Source of the DNA: CAVSUZ01 sp963791885 | GTDB lineage: Bacteria; Pseudomonadota; Alphaproteobacteria; Acetobacterales; Acetobacteraceae | DNA length: 64,000 bases | Reading direction: 5' to 3' | NCBI GenBank assembly: GCA_963791885.1 | Contig: CAWBUL010000005.1 | Span: 1,488,001-1,552,000, forward strand | Part shown: piece after piece, positions 26,624-36,019 of the stretch | How the letters are laid out: each line of letters starts with the position of its first letter | Numbering within the stretch: the stretch's first letter is position 1 | Position numbers and translations under genes: made by a program | The notes under the pieces: model-generated | What the model was told of the DNA's origin: nothing | What the model saw: the letters and a program-made list of their open reading frames with translations, nothing else | Databases searched by the model: none

Positions 26624-27334
26624 CTAGAGAAAATCGACGACACCCTTGTCGAGGTCATAGCGCGCGTACACCACCTTCACCTTGCCCTCATGGACAAGGT
26701 GCTCGACGATCTTGCTGCGCGTCGAAATCTTCTGCGCCTCTAGCCTGGCATTTTCACGCACTGCGTTGTCAACGAAATCGCCCGGCCTGCCGTACACCGC
26801 CTTGGCCGCGGGCACGATCGCCTCGACCATGGGCGCGATGAAGCCTGGCAGTTTCACATGCTTCGCGACAACCTCGCAGGCCGCCTCAACCGCACCACAA
26901 CGCTGGTGGCCGAGAACGACGACCAGCGGCGATCCGAGATGCTCGGCACCATATTCAATCGTGCCCAGGGCGTCCGTGTCGGCCACATTTCCGGCATTTC
27001 GCACGACAAACAACTCACCCAACCCGACGCCGCCGAAGATCAGCTCAGGTGAAACCCGGCTATCCGAGCAGGTGAGGATCGTTGCCCAGGGAGACTGACC
27101 CTTTGCCACATCGGCGCGCTGCTTCGCCATATCCGCGGCACACAGCTCCGGCGAGGTAAGAAACTTCTGATCGCCGGCCTTCAGTTTCGTGAGCGCTTCA
27201 TCTGGCGTGATCGTCGCGCCGCCCGCGGCAAGGCTGCGCGGCGCGCCCGCACCCAGCAGACCGGCCGCAACAGCGCCCGTCGCGAGAAACGATAGAGCCC
27301 TACGACGACTTAGCGTGTCACACGATCGGCACAT
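26624..27334 (-). CDS. Beta-class carbonic anhydrase with Tat signal
   Basis: 236 aa enzyme for CO2/bicarbonate interconversion. The zinc-site motifs are complete: TCSDSRVSPE (Cys and Asp) and LGHQRCGAVEAA (His and Cys). The N-terminus (SRRRALSFLATGAVAAGLLGAG...SLAAG) has a twin-arginine-type signal, so the enzyme is probably folded with zinc in the cytoplasm and exported. A GGGAG precedes the ATG at a slightly long spacing. Export suggests a role in periplasmic pH or CO2 supply; this is inference. Confidence 0.92.
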   Translation of the reverse strand: MCRSCDTLSRRRALSFLATGAVAAGLLGAGAPRSLAAGGATITPDEALTKLKAGDQKFLTSPELCAADMAKQRADVAKGQSPWATILTCSDSRVSPELIFGGVGLGELFVVRNAGNVADTDALGTIEYGAEHLGSPLVVVLGHQRCGAVEAACEVVAKHVKLPGFIAPMVEAIVPAAKAVYGRPGDFVDNAVRENARLEAQKISTRSKIVEHLVHEGKVKVVYARYDLDKGVVDFL

Positions 27335-27791
27335 GGGCGGCGCGTCTCCCGTTGCAACGATAGCAGCCTGCGCCGCAGTCTGAGGCCGCGCAAGCCGGAG
27401 AAGGTCTGGACCGGCGTGCCTTCGATATCCGTCGATTTCGCGCTCTTGTGGCTGACCCTACGCCAGTCTGTGCCCGGAGCGGTCCTCCGCGCGACCGCGG
27501 CAGGAGCGGTGTTTGCCGCCTCACACGTGCAGCACATCCAACGGTTTCGTTCGCCAGACAACTAACAATTGACCACCCCGTCGCGCGCCCGCCCCAAAGA
27601 GGCCAGCGCGATGCACATCGCGGTTTCGCCAACACTCGCTGCCGGTCGTTGGTTAATGTGCACCACATCGATATCGCAGCTGCACAACCGTGACTAACCA
27701 CGGCAGCGACCTTGCGCACATAAAGGTGGTTGTCACGAACACCTACAAACACTGCGCCGGAGTGACCGGCGCGACGGGAAAGACCCTGATA
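27335..27791 (+). other. Divergent intergenic region
   Basis: About 450 bp between the divergently read carbonic anhydrase and protease-HTH genes. It must carry both promoters, but I could not assign boxes. Long minus-strand frames here are antisense shadows. Confidence 0.4.
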
Positions 27792-28475
27792 ATGTTTATG
27801 AGGATCCTGGCTCTGACGGTCGGCGTGTCGCTCGCAGCGCAGGCCTCGATCCACGAAGTGCCGCTGGTTCGCGACCGCCATGGCACGTTCACACTCCTGG
27901 CAACGCTCAACGGCACGACGACGCTCGCATTCACGCTCGACACCGGCGCGACCAACGTGACGATCCCCCAGAGCATCGCTCAGGAATTGATGCGCGACGG
28001 CTCGCTTACGGTAGCGGATTATGTCGGCAATGCCGTTAGCATCCTGGCAGATGGAACGAAGCGTCATGACACCCTCTATAGGCTGCGCTCTGTCACGATC
28101 GGCGGCCTGACGGTGACTGATGTCGAGTGCTCGGTCGGAGACGAGGGCAGCGCGCTCCTGCTCGGTCAAAGCTTTCTGAGCAAATTCGGATCGTGGTCCG
28201 TCGACAATGGCCGAGGCGTCCTCGGTACTCAAATGATGACCGCCGCGGAGTTCAACGCCACCTTGGCCGCGATCGGCTGGCCGCGCAACGTGCTGGCGGA
28301 CAAGCTTGGGATGGGCAGTGACCGGGCAGTGCGACGCTGGGCGTCGGGGCAGAACCCGGTCCCGCCCCCGGTCGCCGCGTGGCTGCGAGACGTCGCCCGC
28401 ATACTCGCAGATCTGCCACCGCCTGAGGATTGGCAAGCAGCCTACAGATGTGGGGAACCCTTGGACGGCAGTTGA
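27792..28475 (+). CDS. Retropepsin-like aspartic protease fused to a helix-turn-helix domain
   Basis: 227 aa from the ATG at 27792. A signal-like leader (RILALTVGVSLAAQA) is followed by a clan AA protease domain with FTLDTGATNVTIP (catalytic D-T-G) and the flap/dimer segment ALLLGQSFLSKFGSWSVDN. From about residue 147 the chain continues without a stop into MTAAEFNATLAAIGWPRNVLADKLGMGSDRAVRRWASG, a typical XRE/phage-type HTH. The second part has its own ATG near 28232, so it could also be made separately. A secreted protease with a DNA-binding tail is contradictory unless the leader is not cleaved or the junction is a fusion accident. Confidence 0.78.
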   Translation: MFMRILALTVGVSLAAQASIHEVPLVRDRHGTFTLLATLNGTTTLAFTLDTGATNVTIPQSIAQELMRDGSLTVADYVGNAVSILADGTKRHDTLYRLRSVTIGGLTVTDVECSVGDEGSALLLGQSFLSKFGSWSVDNGRGVLGTQMMTAAEFNATLAAIGWPRNVLADKLGMGSDRAVRRWASGQNPVPPPVAAWLRDVARILADLPPPEDWQAAYRCGEPLDGS

Positions 28476-28544
28476 CGCGCTGCCGGCGTCGAAGACGCCG
28501 TTCGCGCCAACGATGCCGCCGGGGCAAACTTCGGCTGGGTGTCT

Positions 28545-29084
28545 CTACACGGGTCGAGCCCCTGAGTCCCGTGGGCCGGTGGTGAGGGCACCTATTGCCG
28601 CCGTGGCCGCGATATGCGCAGCGGGGTCATCGAAGTTTCCGGACTTCACCGCGTCCATCACATCGCCAATCGTGGCGCACACATCGAGGTGCTTGGTCTG
28701 CATCTCGGTGACCTTGTGCGTAGCGTAGAACGACCAGGGAAGCAGTTTCGCGTCTGATGATGTGGCGATCATGTGGCGCAGCAGGTCGTCAAGGGGCACA
28801 GCAAGTGGGGAAAGCTCTGCCTCGGCGGCAGCCTGCAAGATCGAACGGAAGCAGCTGGTGAATTGTTCAACGCCAGCCTCCTGGGTGATGGCATCGAACA
28901 TGCCCATCAAGACAGCAGCGGCCTCGGGCTTCTGCTGTTCCTCGGCGCTCAGACCGAGCCGCCACATGAAACAGATGGCGGTCAATTTGCCGCAAACGGC
29001 GTTCAAAAATTCATCGCTGACATTGCCGCGTGGCTCAAGCGGCGCCGGTTTGACCTCGGATTTCCATGGTTTGCTGACGCGCAT
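28545..29084 (-). CDS. Hypothetical protein
   Basis: 179 aa from the ATG at 29084, chosen because a strong purine-rich ribosome site (GAGGAGGGGGG) precedes it. Largely helical, with a hydrophobic segment LNAVCGKLTAICFMWRLG and a regular pattern of small and acidic residues (VPLDDLLRHMIATS). No known domain recognised. It converges with the protease-HTH gene and is read away from the LysR gene. Confidence 0.55.
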   Translation of the reverse strand: MRVSKPWKSEVKPAPLEPRGNVSDEFLNAVCGKLTAICFMWRLGLSAEEQQKPEAAAVLMGMFDAITQEAGVEQFTSCFRSILQAAAEAELSPLAVPLDDLLRHMIATSSDAKLLPWSFYATHKVTEMQTKHLDVCATIGDVMDAVKSGNFDDPAAHIAATAAIGALTTGPRDSGARPV

Positions 29085-29505
29085 GGGTGCGCCCCCCTCC
29101 TCATTCGCCTGTATGCAAACTATCGTTTGCTTAATGCGACCTTCGCCGTCCATGGCGGCGGAGCGTTAATCCTGATGGTGCATTTAGAGTATCACCAGGG
29201 CGCATATGGAATTGGGAATTATGCGAACCTGCTCTCATCCCGCGAGGCCGCAGGCCCGTGGTCTTAAAAAAGAAACCATTTCTGCTTAGACGATCAGTGG
29301 CGGGCTGGCCATTCGCTGAAGCGCCCAACGTGGCCGCGCGTGTCCTGGCATTGGGGCTACAACTGGCGAGCCGCGGATCGACAATTCGACCCCGCGATTT
29401 CCAGGCTGCCGTTTCGCCATCGGCGTGCGCACATGGCTTCCGGACTGCGTGCCAACAAAACCACTCTTTCGTCCTGGTGGTCCCGCTGCCCGAGGACGGC
29501 GCCAG
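29085..29505 (+). other. Intergenic, nothing recognised
   Basis: About 420 bp. A few short frames, no motif. Contains the promoter side of the hypothetical gene and the end of the LysR gene. Confidence 0.4.
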
Positions 29506-30414
29506 CTAACGGCTCAACTTCGTCGCTACAAGCTCGCGGAGCCAGCGATGTGCGGCATCGTTGCGGCGCATCTCATGCCAGATGATGTAAATCGGCACTA
29601 CGAGTAGTTGGAGTGGAATAGGCAGAACCCGTAAGCCCAGCCGCTTTTCCATGAGCGGCCCCATGCTTGACGGGAATATGCCCAACAGATCAGTGCTCGC
29701 CACGACGGTGGGTATTTCCAGAAGCTCGCTCACGTGCACTGCTACGCACAATCCCAGTTTATAGAGTTCTCTAATAGCTTGCGGCGTATGCTCGGTCTGA
29801 CCGCGACGATGCAGGGTCACGATCTCCCGCCGCTGGAAATCCTCCATAGTGATACCCGTTTTGAGCGAAGGATGATCACCCCGCACCACCAACACTAGCT
29901 GATCATCGAAAAGCTTCTTGTTAACGAATGGGTCCAGCTCGAGCGGTAGCCAGTCGATCGCTATGTCTACGATGCCATCACGGAGGTTATCATCAAGGTC
30001 AATTGGGAGGGAGACCGTATCGAAGGTCAGCACGATGCCGGGCGCGACAGCCGCGGCAGCGGCCTTCAGGTCAAGCGCGTAAAATGGCCCGAGAGGATGC
30101 GGGATGCTGATCCGAAAGTGGCGTTGCGAGTGGGCGGGATCGAAACCGCTGGCTTCCGCCAGACTCGCGCGCAAAGCGTCGAGCGCCTGTTTGATAGCCG
30201 GAAACATCTCCCTGGCCACGGGCGTCGGGGCCAGACCCTGGGGCGCTCGGGCGAAGAGATCGTCCCTGCATACATCTCTGAGACGCGACAGGGCGTGGCT
30301 GGCAGCCGATTGACTGAGCGCGAGACGATCGGCGGCAGCAGTGACGCTGCCATGTTCGTAAATAGCCTCGAAGACCGTCAGCAGATTGAGATCAATGCTG
30401 CGCAGGTTGAACAC
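29506..30414 (-). CDS. LysR-family transcriptional regulator (NodD/LinR-like)
   Basis: 302 aa from the GTG at 30414; the open frame extends 25 codons further but without family similarity. The winged HTH is LRSIDLNLLTVFEAIYEHGSVTAAADRLALSQSAASHALSRLR, a near-textbook LysR start. A periplasmic-binding-like sensor domain follows (FRISIPHPLGPFYALD, VDIAIDWLPLELDPFVNKKLFDDQLVLVVRGDHP). The segment FNLRSIDLNLL is typical of the NodD/LinR branch that senses aromatic compounds. No divergent target operon is obvious. Confidence 0.9.
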   Translation of the reverse strand: MFNLRSIDLNLLTVFEAIYEHGSVTAAADRLALSQSAASHALSRLRDVCRDDLFARAPQGLAPTPVAREMFPAIKQALDALRASLAEASGFDPAHSQRHFRISIPHPLGPFYALDLKAAAAAVAPGIVLTFDTVSLPIDLDDNLRDGIVDIAIDWLPLELDPFVNKKLFDDQLVLVVRGDHPSLKTGITMEDFQRREIVTLHRRGQTEHTPQAIRELYKLGLCVAVHVSELLEIPTVVASTDLLGIFPSSMGPLMEKRLGLRVLPIPLQLLVVPIYIIWHEMRRNDAAHRWLRELVATKLSR

Positions 30415-30625
30415 GACCGCTGCCACCTTCGTGACCCGAGACAACCGATCGTAGCACGTTGCCCCAGCCCTTGCTATCGCAGCGCGCATTGGTCGAGGTT
30501 AACACGCGGGGCTGATCCAAGGCTTACGCCGCCCATAATTCCCGCGGCCCCCGCTGCCCAGTGCAGTTGGTAGTCGGGGGGCGTTCTATGGTCTGTGGTT
30601 AGCGTATCTGAACAGCTGGGAGCGG

Positions 30626-30921
30626 GTGCGCGCCACATTCGGCGTGCCAAAAGGCCAGCGACCGCCCATAGGCTCCACAATGCAGCCCCCCGCAGAAGAG
30701 CCCGGTTTTGACGGCGGGAAGGTTGTTGCACGTGACCCCATTCGGCCCAGCGCATCTACATCCGATGACGAGATATACAAGATTGTCGCCAATGAGATTG
30801 ACGCGGGTAATATCTCGAAGGGTTTGTGGACAGGTCTTTACGTGCAAGCCGAGGGCGACGAGATCCCGGCCCCGCTCGGAAATCTCGACGAACGGCTCGA
30901 AGTTGGCGCGGCCGTCCATCA
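30626..30921 (+). pseudogene. Possible remnant of a small conserved protein
   Basis: Within this frame the block DDEIYKIVANEIDAGNISKGLWTGLY followed by AEGDE matches the C-terminal helical pattern (EIY...A..EI..G...GLW..A..E..GDE) common at the end of small bacterial membrane or zinc-ribbon proteins. The upstream part of such a protein is not visible, and the frame runs on antisense into the SPFH gene. Only a fragment; function unknown. Confidence 0.35.
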
Positions 30922-31815
30922 TCACCGCGTCTTGCTCTCCGCAGTGATGCCCTGCGTTGGTGAGGCGGGACCGAGATTGAGGAATGGCAACGGTGCCGAA
31001 GTGCCGAGGAAGGTTGGCATCTTGCCGTCCCAAGTTTGGATCGCTCGCCACTGGATGATCGCCGGGTCGAGCGATTTGGCGATCTCCGTGTTGGCCTTCG
31101 CCTGTGCTTCGGCATTCAAGATGATCGCCTGCGCCTCGCCGCGCGCCTGCTCGACGCGCGCCGCCGCCGCCGCCTGCGCTTCCACCACCTGCTGCTGCGC
31201 GCTCACACGCTTCTGTTGTAGCTCGTATTCCGCCTGCAAAGCCTGTTGCTGTGCTACCTGCTTCCGCTCGATCGCTTGCGAGAAGTCCGGCGAGAAGCTG
31301 AAATTGGTGATGTTGATGGCTTCGACCTGCACATCGTAGGGCGCGAGATAGGCGCGCAGGACCGTTAAAGCCTGATCGGCGACCTGATCGCGCTTCGTGA
31401 TCAGTTCCTCGGCATCGAAGTGCGCCGTCACCGCCTTGATCGTATTGGCGATCGCAGGAACGATCAGCCGGTCGAGAATTTGCCGCACGGGACCGATTGT
31501 CTGGTAGAGATGCGGCGCCGCTTCCTCCTTGATGCGCCAATTCGTCGCCACCGACGCGTGAACGTCCTGCAAGTCGTGGCTGGCCGCTTCCTCGGTGTCC
31601 TGATGGAGCTGCACACGCGTATCCATCTCGACAACCGACTGCACGATCGGTGTGATCAGGTGCAGGCCAGGCGCGAGCGGCTCTGGTTGCACGGCGCCGA
31701 AGTCGAGCAGCACGCCGCGACTGCCGGCGGGGACGACCACGAAAGGTTCCAAGAAGAAGGCGACGACGATCAGTGCGATCGCGCCAGCCAGCCAGGCGAA
31801 CAATATCGGCCGCAT
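30922..31815 (-). CDS. SPFH/prohibitin-family membrane protein
   Basis: 297 aa. One N-terminal membrane anchor (ILFAWLAGAIALIVVAFFLEPFVVVPAG) is followed by the Band 7 domain (RGVLLDFGAVQPEPLAPGLHLITPIVQSV, VATNWRI) and a long alanine/glutamine-rich coiled coil (about 185-255). A GGGGAG precedes the ATG. It follows two small genes on the same strand with short gaps, suggesting an operon. SPFH proteins form large rings that scaffold membrane proteases or microdomains; the partner here is unknown. Confidence 0.88.
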   Translation of the reverse strand: MRPILFAWLAGAIALIVVAFFLEPFVVVPAGSRGVLLDFGAVQPEPLAPGLHLITPIVQSVVEMDTRVQLHQDTEEAASHDLQDVHASVATNWRIKEEAAPHLYQTIGPVRQILDRLIVPAIANTIKAVTAHFDAEELITKRDQVADQALTVLRAYLAPYDVQVEAINITNFSFSPDFSQAIERKQVAQQQALQAEYELQQKRVSAQQQVVEAQAAAAARVEQARGEAQAIILNAEAQAKANTEIAKSLDPAIIQWRAIQTWDGKMPTFLGTSAPLPFLNLGPASPTQGITAESKTR

Positions 31816-31842
31816 GTCACTCCCCGCTTGGACAGTCGCATT

Positions 31843-32154
31843 TCAGACGCGGCGGCTGGACGGCGCACCCGGTGCACCCCTGGATGCACCACCTGCGCCG
31901 GCCGAGCTATGCGGAAAGTCCGCACGCTGAGGCTCCCGCGAAATCGTTTGCGTTCGTCGCGCTACCTCCGGCTCGCCGCGTGGCCGCCGCGGCAAATCAA
32001 CTACTTTGGCATCCTGCGGGTCGGCCGAACGGCGTAGCCAAACGATCGTTTCACCATCGTCGGCGGTGACCGCGAACGGCTCCCAGCTCTCCCGAAGGCA
32101 GGCATCGAGCTGTACCCGGTCGCGCCAGTCGCATCGAACGAGCTTCCAGGCCAA
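31843..32154 (-). CDS. Small hypothetical protein, TTG start
   Basis: 103 aa starting at a TTG directly behind a strong GAGGAGGAG site. The first 60 residues (AWKLVRCDWRDRVQLDACLRE, EPFAVTADDGETIVWLRR) look like a compact alpha/beta domain; the tail is disordered and rich in Ala, Gly and Arg. Its stop is 27 bp before the SPFH gene, so it is probably co-transcribed with it. Family unknown. Confidence 0.55.
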   Translation of the reverse strand: MAWKLVRCDWRDRVQLDACLRESWEPFAVTADDGETIVWLRRSADPQDAKVVDLPRRPRGEPEVARRTQTISREPQRADFPHSSAGAGGASRGAPGAPSSRRV

Positions 32155-32218
32155 ACCTACTCCTCCTCAGCCAAGCCGACGTTCTTCCGCTGCTCAGCTA
32201 CCCTCTTCGCCGCGTCGA

Positions 32219-32580
32219 TCACCTCACGAAACTTGTGCGTGCCGCAGCGTGCGTTCCTTTTCGGTCACGGCCTAAGCCGTGAAACCTGACGACTTCTCCT
32301 CCGGAGGCGGGCCGCAGCAGAATTTCGAGCACCCGCCCCGCGAGATCGCGGATCTCATCCGTTTGCGCAAGCAGACTGTCGATCTCGGCCAGCAACTCCG
32401 CCGGCTCCCGATGCGGATACATTGACCAGTATGCGAGTTGCGTGAAACCGGTCAGGGCAGTCGTGAGCCGCGACAGATTATACTGTAACTCCGCCGAATA
32501 GGGTCTGCTGCGTCCCCTCGGACGTCGGTGACCAAGCTTTCCAGCTCGCGCCGCAGCTTTTCGAGGTCCTCTTTGTTCAT
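32219..32580 (-). pseudogene. Small helical protein, frameshifted
   Basis: From ATG 32580, preceded by GGAGGTGA, the frame reads MNKEDLEKLRRELESLVTDVRG, then shifts at a C4 run (32514-32517). The continuing frame reads RPYSAELQYNLSRLTTALTGFTQ, AYWSMYPHREPAELLAEIDSL and EIRDLAGRVLEILLRP. The restored protein is about 120 residues and almost all helix. It heads the SPFH operon. Homopolymer position makes a sequencing error possible. Confidence 0.6.
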
Positions 32581-32639
32581 TCCGGTCACCTCCATTTACA
32601 TTCTGGCGGCCTCAGGCGCGATCTCGATGGGCACACGAC

Positions 32640-33485
32640 CGACTAGGGCGAAGACTCATCTGACTACTTGAGGAAGTAGGCAAGGGCGGCGGCGATGCAG
32701 AGGGTGGAGACGAAAGTTTCGTCGAGCCGATCGTAGCGCGTTGCCAGGCGTCGAAAGTCCTTGAGGCGGCAGAAGGTGCGTTCGACGATATTGCGCCGCC
32801 TATAGGTGACGGCGTCGAACGGATAGGGCTGCTTTCGGTTCTTGCGGTTGGGGATGATGACGCGGCTGCCGCGGTCCGCCAGCCAACGGCGCAATTCGGC
32901 ACTGTCGTAAGCGGCATCGGCGATCACGCGCAGGTCGGGCGGCAGTCGAGCCAACATTGCCTGCGCCGGCACGCTATCGTGGCGCTCACCGCCGGTCAGC
33001 GCGATGACCTTGGGTCGGCCGTGAGCATCAGCGATCAGATGGATTTTGGTATTGCGCCCGCCGCGGCTCGTCCCGATCCCACGCGAACCCCCCTTTTTCG
33101 CCGCCCGGCGCTGGCCGACCGGTGGACCTTGATATGCGTGCTGTCCAGCAAGGCTTCGGCCGGCGGGCCGCCGGCGCGCGCAAGTTCCATGAACACACGC
33201 TCCCAGATCCCGCGCACTGCCCAGCGCACGAACCGATTATACAGTGTCTTGCGTGGCCCATATTCCAACGGTGCGTCGGACCATCGGCAACCGGAGATGA
33301 TGACTTGGATGATGCCGCTGATCACGCGCCGATCATCCACCCGTCGCTTGCCGCGTATGTAGACGGGCAGCAATGGGTCAATCTTCTCCCACTGCCCGTC
33401 GCTCAACCAGAAATACCCTGTGACCATGCTGCCCCGAATCGATGCAAACTCCGACCACAGGGAATCAACAACCTATTGATTTGGC
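32640..33485 (-). mobile_element. IS5-family (IS427-type) insertion sequence, ends approximate
   Basis: A two-frame transposase occupies 32664-33427. The exact terminal repeats could not be fixed by eye; a CTAG at about 32642 resembles the 4-bp target of this group. At its right side it cuts a hypothetical gene (33490-33807). Confidence 0.7.
32664..33427 (-). CDS. IS5-family transposase, two frames joined by frameshifting
   Basis: The first frame (33427-33035) has the N-terminal domain (FWLSDGQWEKIDPLLP, GCRWSDAPLEYGPRKTLYNRFVRW, LLDSTHIKVHRSA with the first Asp). The second frame continues GRNTKIHLIADAHGRPKVIALTGGERHD, then VIADAAYDSAELRRWL (second Asp) and NIVERTFCRLKDFRRLATRYDR (Glu). The frames meet at an A5G6 run near 33090-33095, a slippery site like the programmed -1/+1 shift of IS427 relatives. 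All DDE residues are present, so the element may be active. Confidence 0.85.
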
Positions 33486-33489
33486 AATA

Positions 33490-33807
33490 ACCCAATTGGG
33501 TCTTCGCCCTAGCAGCGCCAAGTCTGCCCCCCGTAGTACAGGCTTGCCCTTTGGCGGAACGGTTCCCGACGCGCTGCATTTCGCGCGCCGCTTGGCTGGG
33601 TTTGTAGCACTCCCCCGGTGCCCTCAATCCGGTGTCAGGTGGATGCCCCATGGCCCGCAACATCTCCGAGCCGAGCATGCCGATAAGTCGTTTCTCGATG
33701 CTCCGCGCCACGTAACCTTGCAGGGCCTGCGGGTGCGCATGCACCAGATCTCGCATCCCCCGTCCGACGGCCTTCTCAACAATCGCCAGCAAGTGTTCCC
33801 GCTTCAT
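33490..33807 (-). pseudogene. Hypothetical gene truncated by the IS5-family element
   Basis: From ATG 33807 the frame reads MKREHLLAIVEKAVGRGMRDLV, then YVARSIEKRLIGMLGSEML and AMGHPPDTG. This is a helical small protein without recognised domain. Its frame runs on into the IS, so the native C-terminus is lost. Confidence 0.45.
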
Positions 33808-34141
33808 GGTGGATGCGCCTATCTCGCTCGTGGCTTGAACGCACCGGTGCGCCCCCTTAGTGGCAGCCCAATCTTTGTTGATCTCCCACGTTTGTGGGCG
33901 GACGCATCTTGTGAGCCGCGCGCGGTCGACGCCATCATGTCCCGGCTGCACCGCTGCTCAAGGGACGGACGCATCTTGCGCATAAATGGGGTTCCTGAAG
34001 ATTTCCCCATGGTGGTCCAATTAAGTTTAGTGTGTCAATACATTATATTATCGACTACGGTAGTAGTTATCGACTGTTCGGTTGTTACTCCGGCCGAACC
34101 GGTAAAAAACGACGGCTATTCTACAGGAGCCGTCAAAATAA

Positions 34142-34541
34142 TCAAGCGGCAAACCGTCTGCGCAGATACGCCAAATAGTCATCCGCGCTCGCAGTGTGGT
34201 GCCGTTCACTCGGCCTCTTTTGGCGCCGCATGAGGTCAATCAGTGTCTGCGGCGGCCGTGAAGAAATACCGCGCAGACCATTAGGCTGACGAACATCGGC
34301 ACCAAGATATCGAGCAGGGTGGTTTTCAATGGTGCAACTGCCCGCTCGTCCAAAGGTCGCTCGCGATCCGTCTAAGCTTTTCCTCCACGGCTTCCAATGA
34401 CCGTGTGTGACGTCGATCTGGCGCGTCACGGATAGTGGCTTGAAGCACTGCCAGAACTTTCCGCGCCTCGGCCTTCGTTAGCCGCAACAGCACGGGAGCG
34501 TCGTCATCGGGAGTCATGGCTGAGACGGCGGAACGTGACAT
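34142..34541 (-). CDS. Cluster of very small ORFs (uncertain)
   Basis: Three short frames follow each other on the minus strand. One is 34326-34541, with the plausible helical core LLRLTKAEARKVLAVLQATI and SLEAVEEKLRRIASDLW. One is a TTG-started 29-codon hydrophobic frame (LLDILVPMFVSLMVCAVF, a single membrane segment). One is a 29-codon basic frame ending ADDYLAYLRRRFAA at 34142. The hydrophobic peptide plus a small basic protein could be a type I toxin-like pair, but I have no family match. Low confidence in each alone. Confidence 0.35.
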
Positions 34542-34700
34542 GCCGTGCCGGCGCCATTCTCTCCCACTCGCACCTCCGTCAACAGGGTCACTCTCACGGT
34601 TACCCGCTACGTGCGGTCCTCCGTACTATATCCGAATTCCCGATATGGGCAAGATGCATCTAATTGGGCGGCCGGCTTTCCTCAAGTTCGGCTCGTCGAC

Positions 34701-34964
34701 ATGCCTCCTTCCCGCCGATCGCCCCGCCAGGCGCGGTTACAGGAACTGCTTAAGTCCGGCCGACTGGCCGCCGGGCTCAAGCAGGAGGAAGTTGCGCGAC
34801 AGCTGAAGCGGCCACAATCGTTCGTGTCGGACTACGAGGCTGGCGAAAGACGCCTGAACGCGATTGAGCTGATAGACGTATGTGAAGCAATTCAGGTCGA
34901 TCCGCGCGCCATCGTGGAAGAACTGATTAAAGTCGGAGATCGAGGGCGGCGCACGCGTAAGTGA
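34701..34964 (+). CDS. XRE-family helix-turn-helix regulator
   Basis: 87 aa from the ATG at 34701. Nearly the whole protein is one HTH_3 domain: LKSGRLAAGLKQEEVARQLKRPQSFVSDYEAGERRLNAIELIDVCEAIQVDP. A basic tail follows. It is divergent from the small-ORF cluster, and a semi-palindromic stretch (TATCCGAATTCCCGATA, about 34629-34645) lies in the space between, a candidate operator. Confidence 0.88.
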   Translation: MPPSRRSPRQARLQELLKSGRLAAGLKQEEVARQLKRPQSFVSDYEAGERRLNAIELIDVCEAIQVDPRAIVEELIKVGDRGRRTRK

Positions 34965-36019
34965 GCGAATTAGTCGGACGGCGCGCAGCCGGGTGATCGG
35001 CCCCTGAAGCGCGATCGACACTTTCATGCTATGCACGCGGGGCGGCCGAGAGCGCCGGAGATCATGTGTCGCAGAGCGTCCGTGGCGCGCCCTTCTCCGG
35101 TGCGGGTGGCGTGGCATGTCGCTGGCAGCCCGGCCCGTCCTCCTACGGTCGCGACAGATGCCTCCCGTCTCCTTCAAGTACTCGTCGGGCGGTAAGGCGA
35201 CGCCGAAGGCGCTAAAGATCGGCTCGATGAGCACTTCGGCGATCGTGCGGGTCTCTTGCCCAGGACAGTGTCAACGCCGGCCGGTGCGAACGTTACTGAT
35301 TTGATGCGCGGGCCTGGGAGAGTATGCGGTAATCGACTGATCACCGGCTAGAGCTACTTGACATCCCGGCCCGGCTTCGCAGGAGTTGGGTGACGCTGGG
35401 TGGACGCCGCCGCCGGCGGCCTGGCACGATGCGAAGCGAGCCGCGTGCAGCCTCCGGTTCAGGCGGTTCCAGCGGCTTTGGTGCTGAACAACCGTTGATG
35501 CAGCAAGATGACGATCCGCCTGCGCTGGTGGGCCAGGTGTTCCTGCCGCCGCGCGTCCCGCAGCTCCCGTTGCTTGATCCGTTTCTCCTTGCACCCTATG
35601 CGATCCCAGTGACTTTCGCTCCGCAGTATCGACCCGCCGATTTTGTCAAGCCGTTGGCAAAACCTCGCGCCATCCTCCGCAGGCGTCTCTGATGCGTGGC
35701 AAAATGTCGCGCACGCAGGTACTGCATGCCGTTAACAGAGCTCCTGCCCGATTTTAGGAGTGGGTGATCGTCGAGGATGCAAAGAGGCAGACGTCCGCGC
35801 GTCAAAGTGCGGCGCCTGTCCCCCAAGTCGCGGCCAGCACACGGAAGCGACGGAGGTAAGTTCGATTTCTCGGAGCGACCGCCGCCGCTGATACGAGACG
35901 CCCTGTCCAATGGCTGCTTCGGGTGGAGAGCGGCCATTCATTCGCCCCTGTTCTGAATGGCGCGGTCGTGCCAAAGCAGACATTTAAGCGGCGCCGCAAA
36001 AAATCGCTCTATTCGCGAC
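34965..36019 (+). other. About 1 kb without a recognisable gene
   Basis: Overlapping frames on both strands lack motifs. A minus-strand frame ending near 35459 encodes a basic helical stretch (KEKRIKQRELRDARRQEHLAHQ) but has no start codon and no family match. Probably decayed island DNA. Confidence 0.4.

Noticed and set aside
27318..28436. 372-aa minus-strand frame across the carbonic anhydrase upstream region
   Set aside because: Antisense to the protease-HTH gene, whose motifs are clear; composition is typical of shadow frames in high-GC DNA.
35459..35750. Basic helical minus-strand frame (KEKRIKQRELRDARRQ)
   Set aside because: No start codon before an upstream stop and no family resemblance; could be a remnant but cannot be supported.
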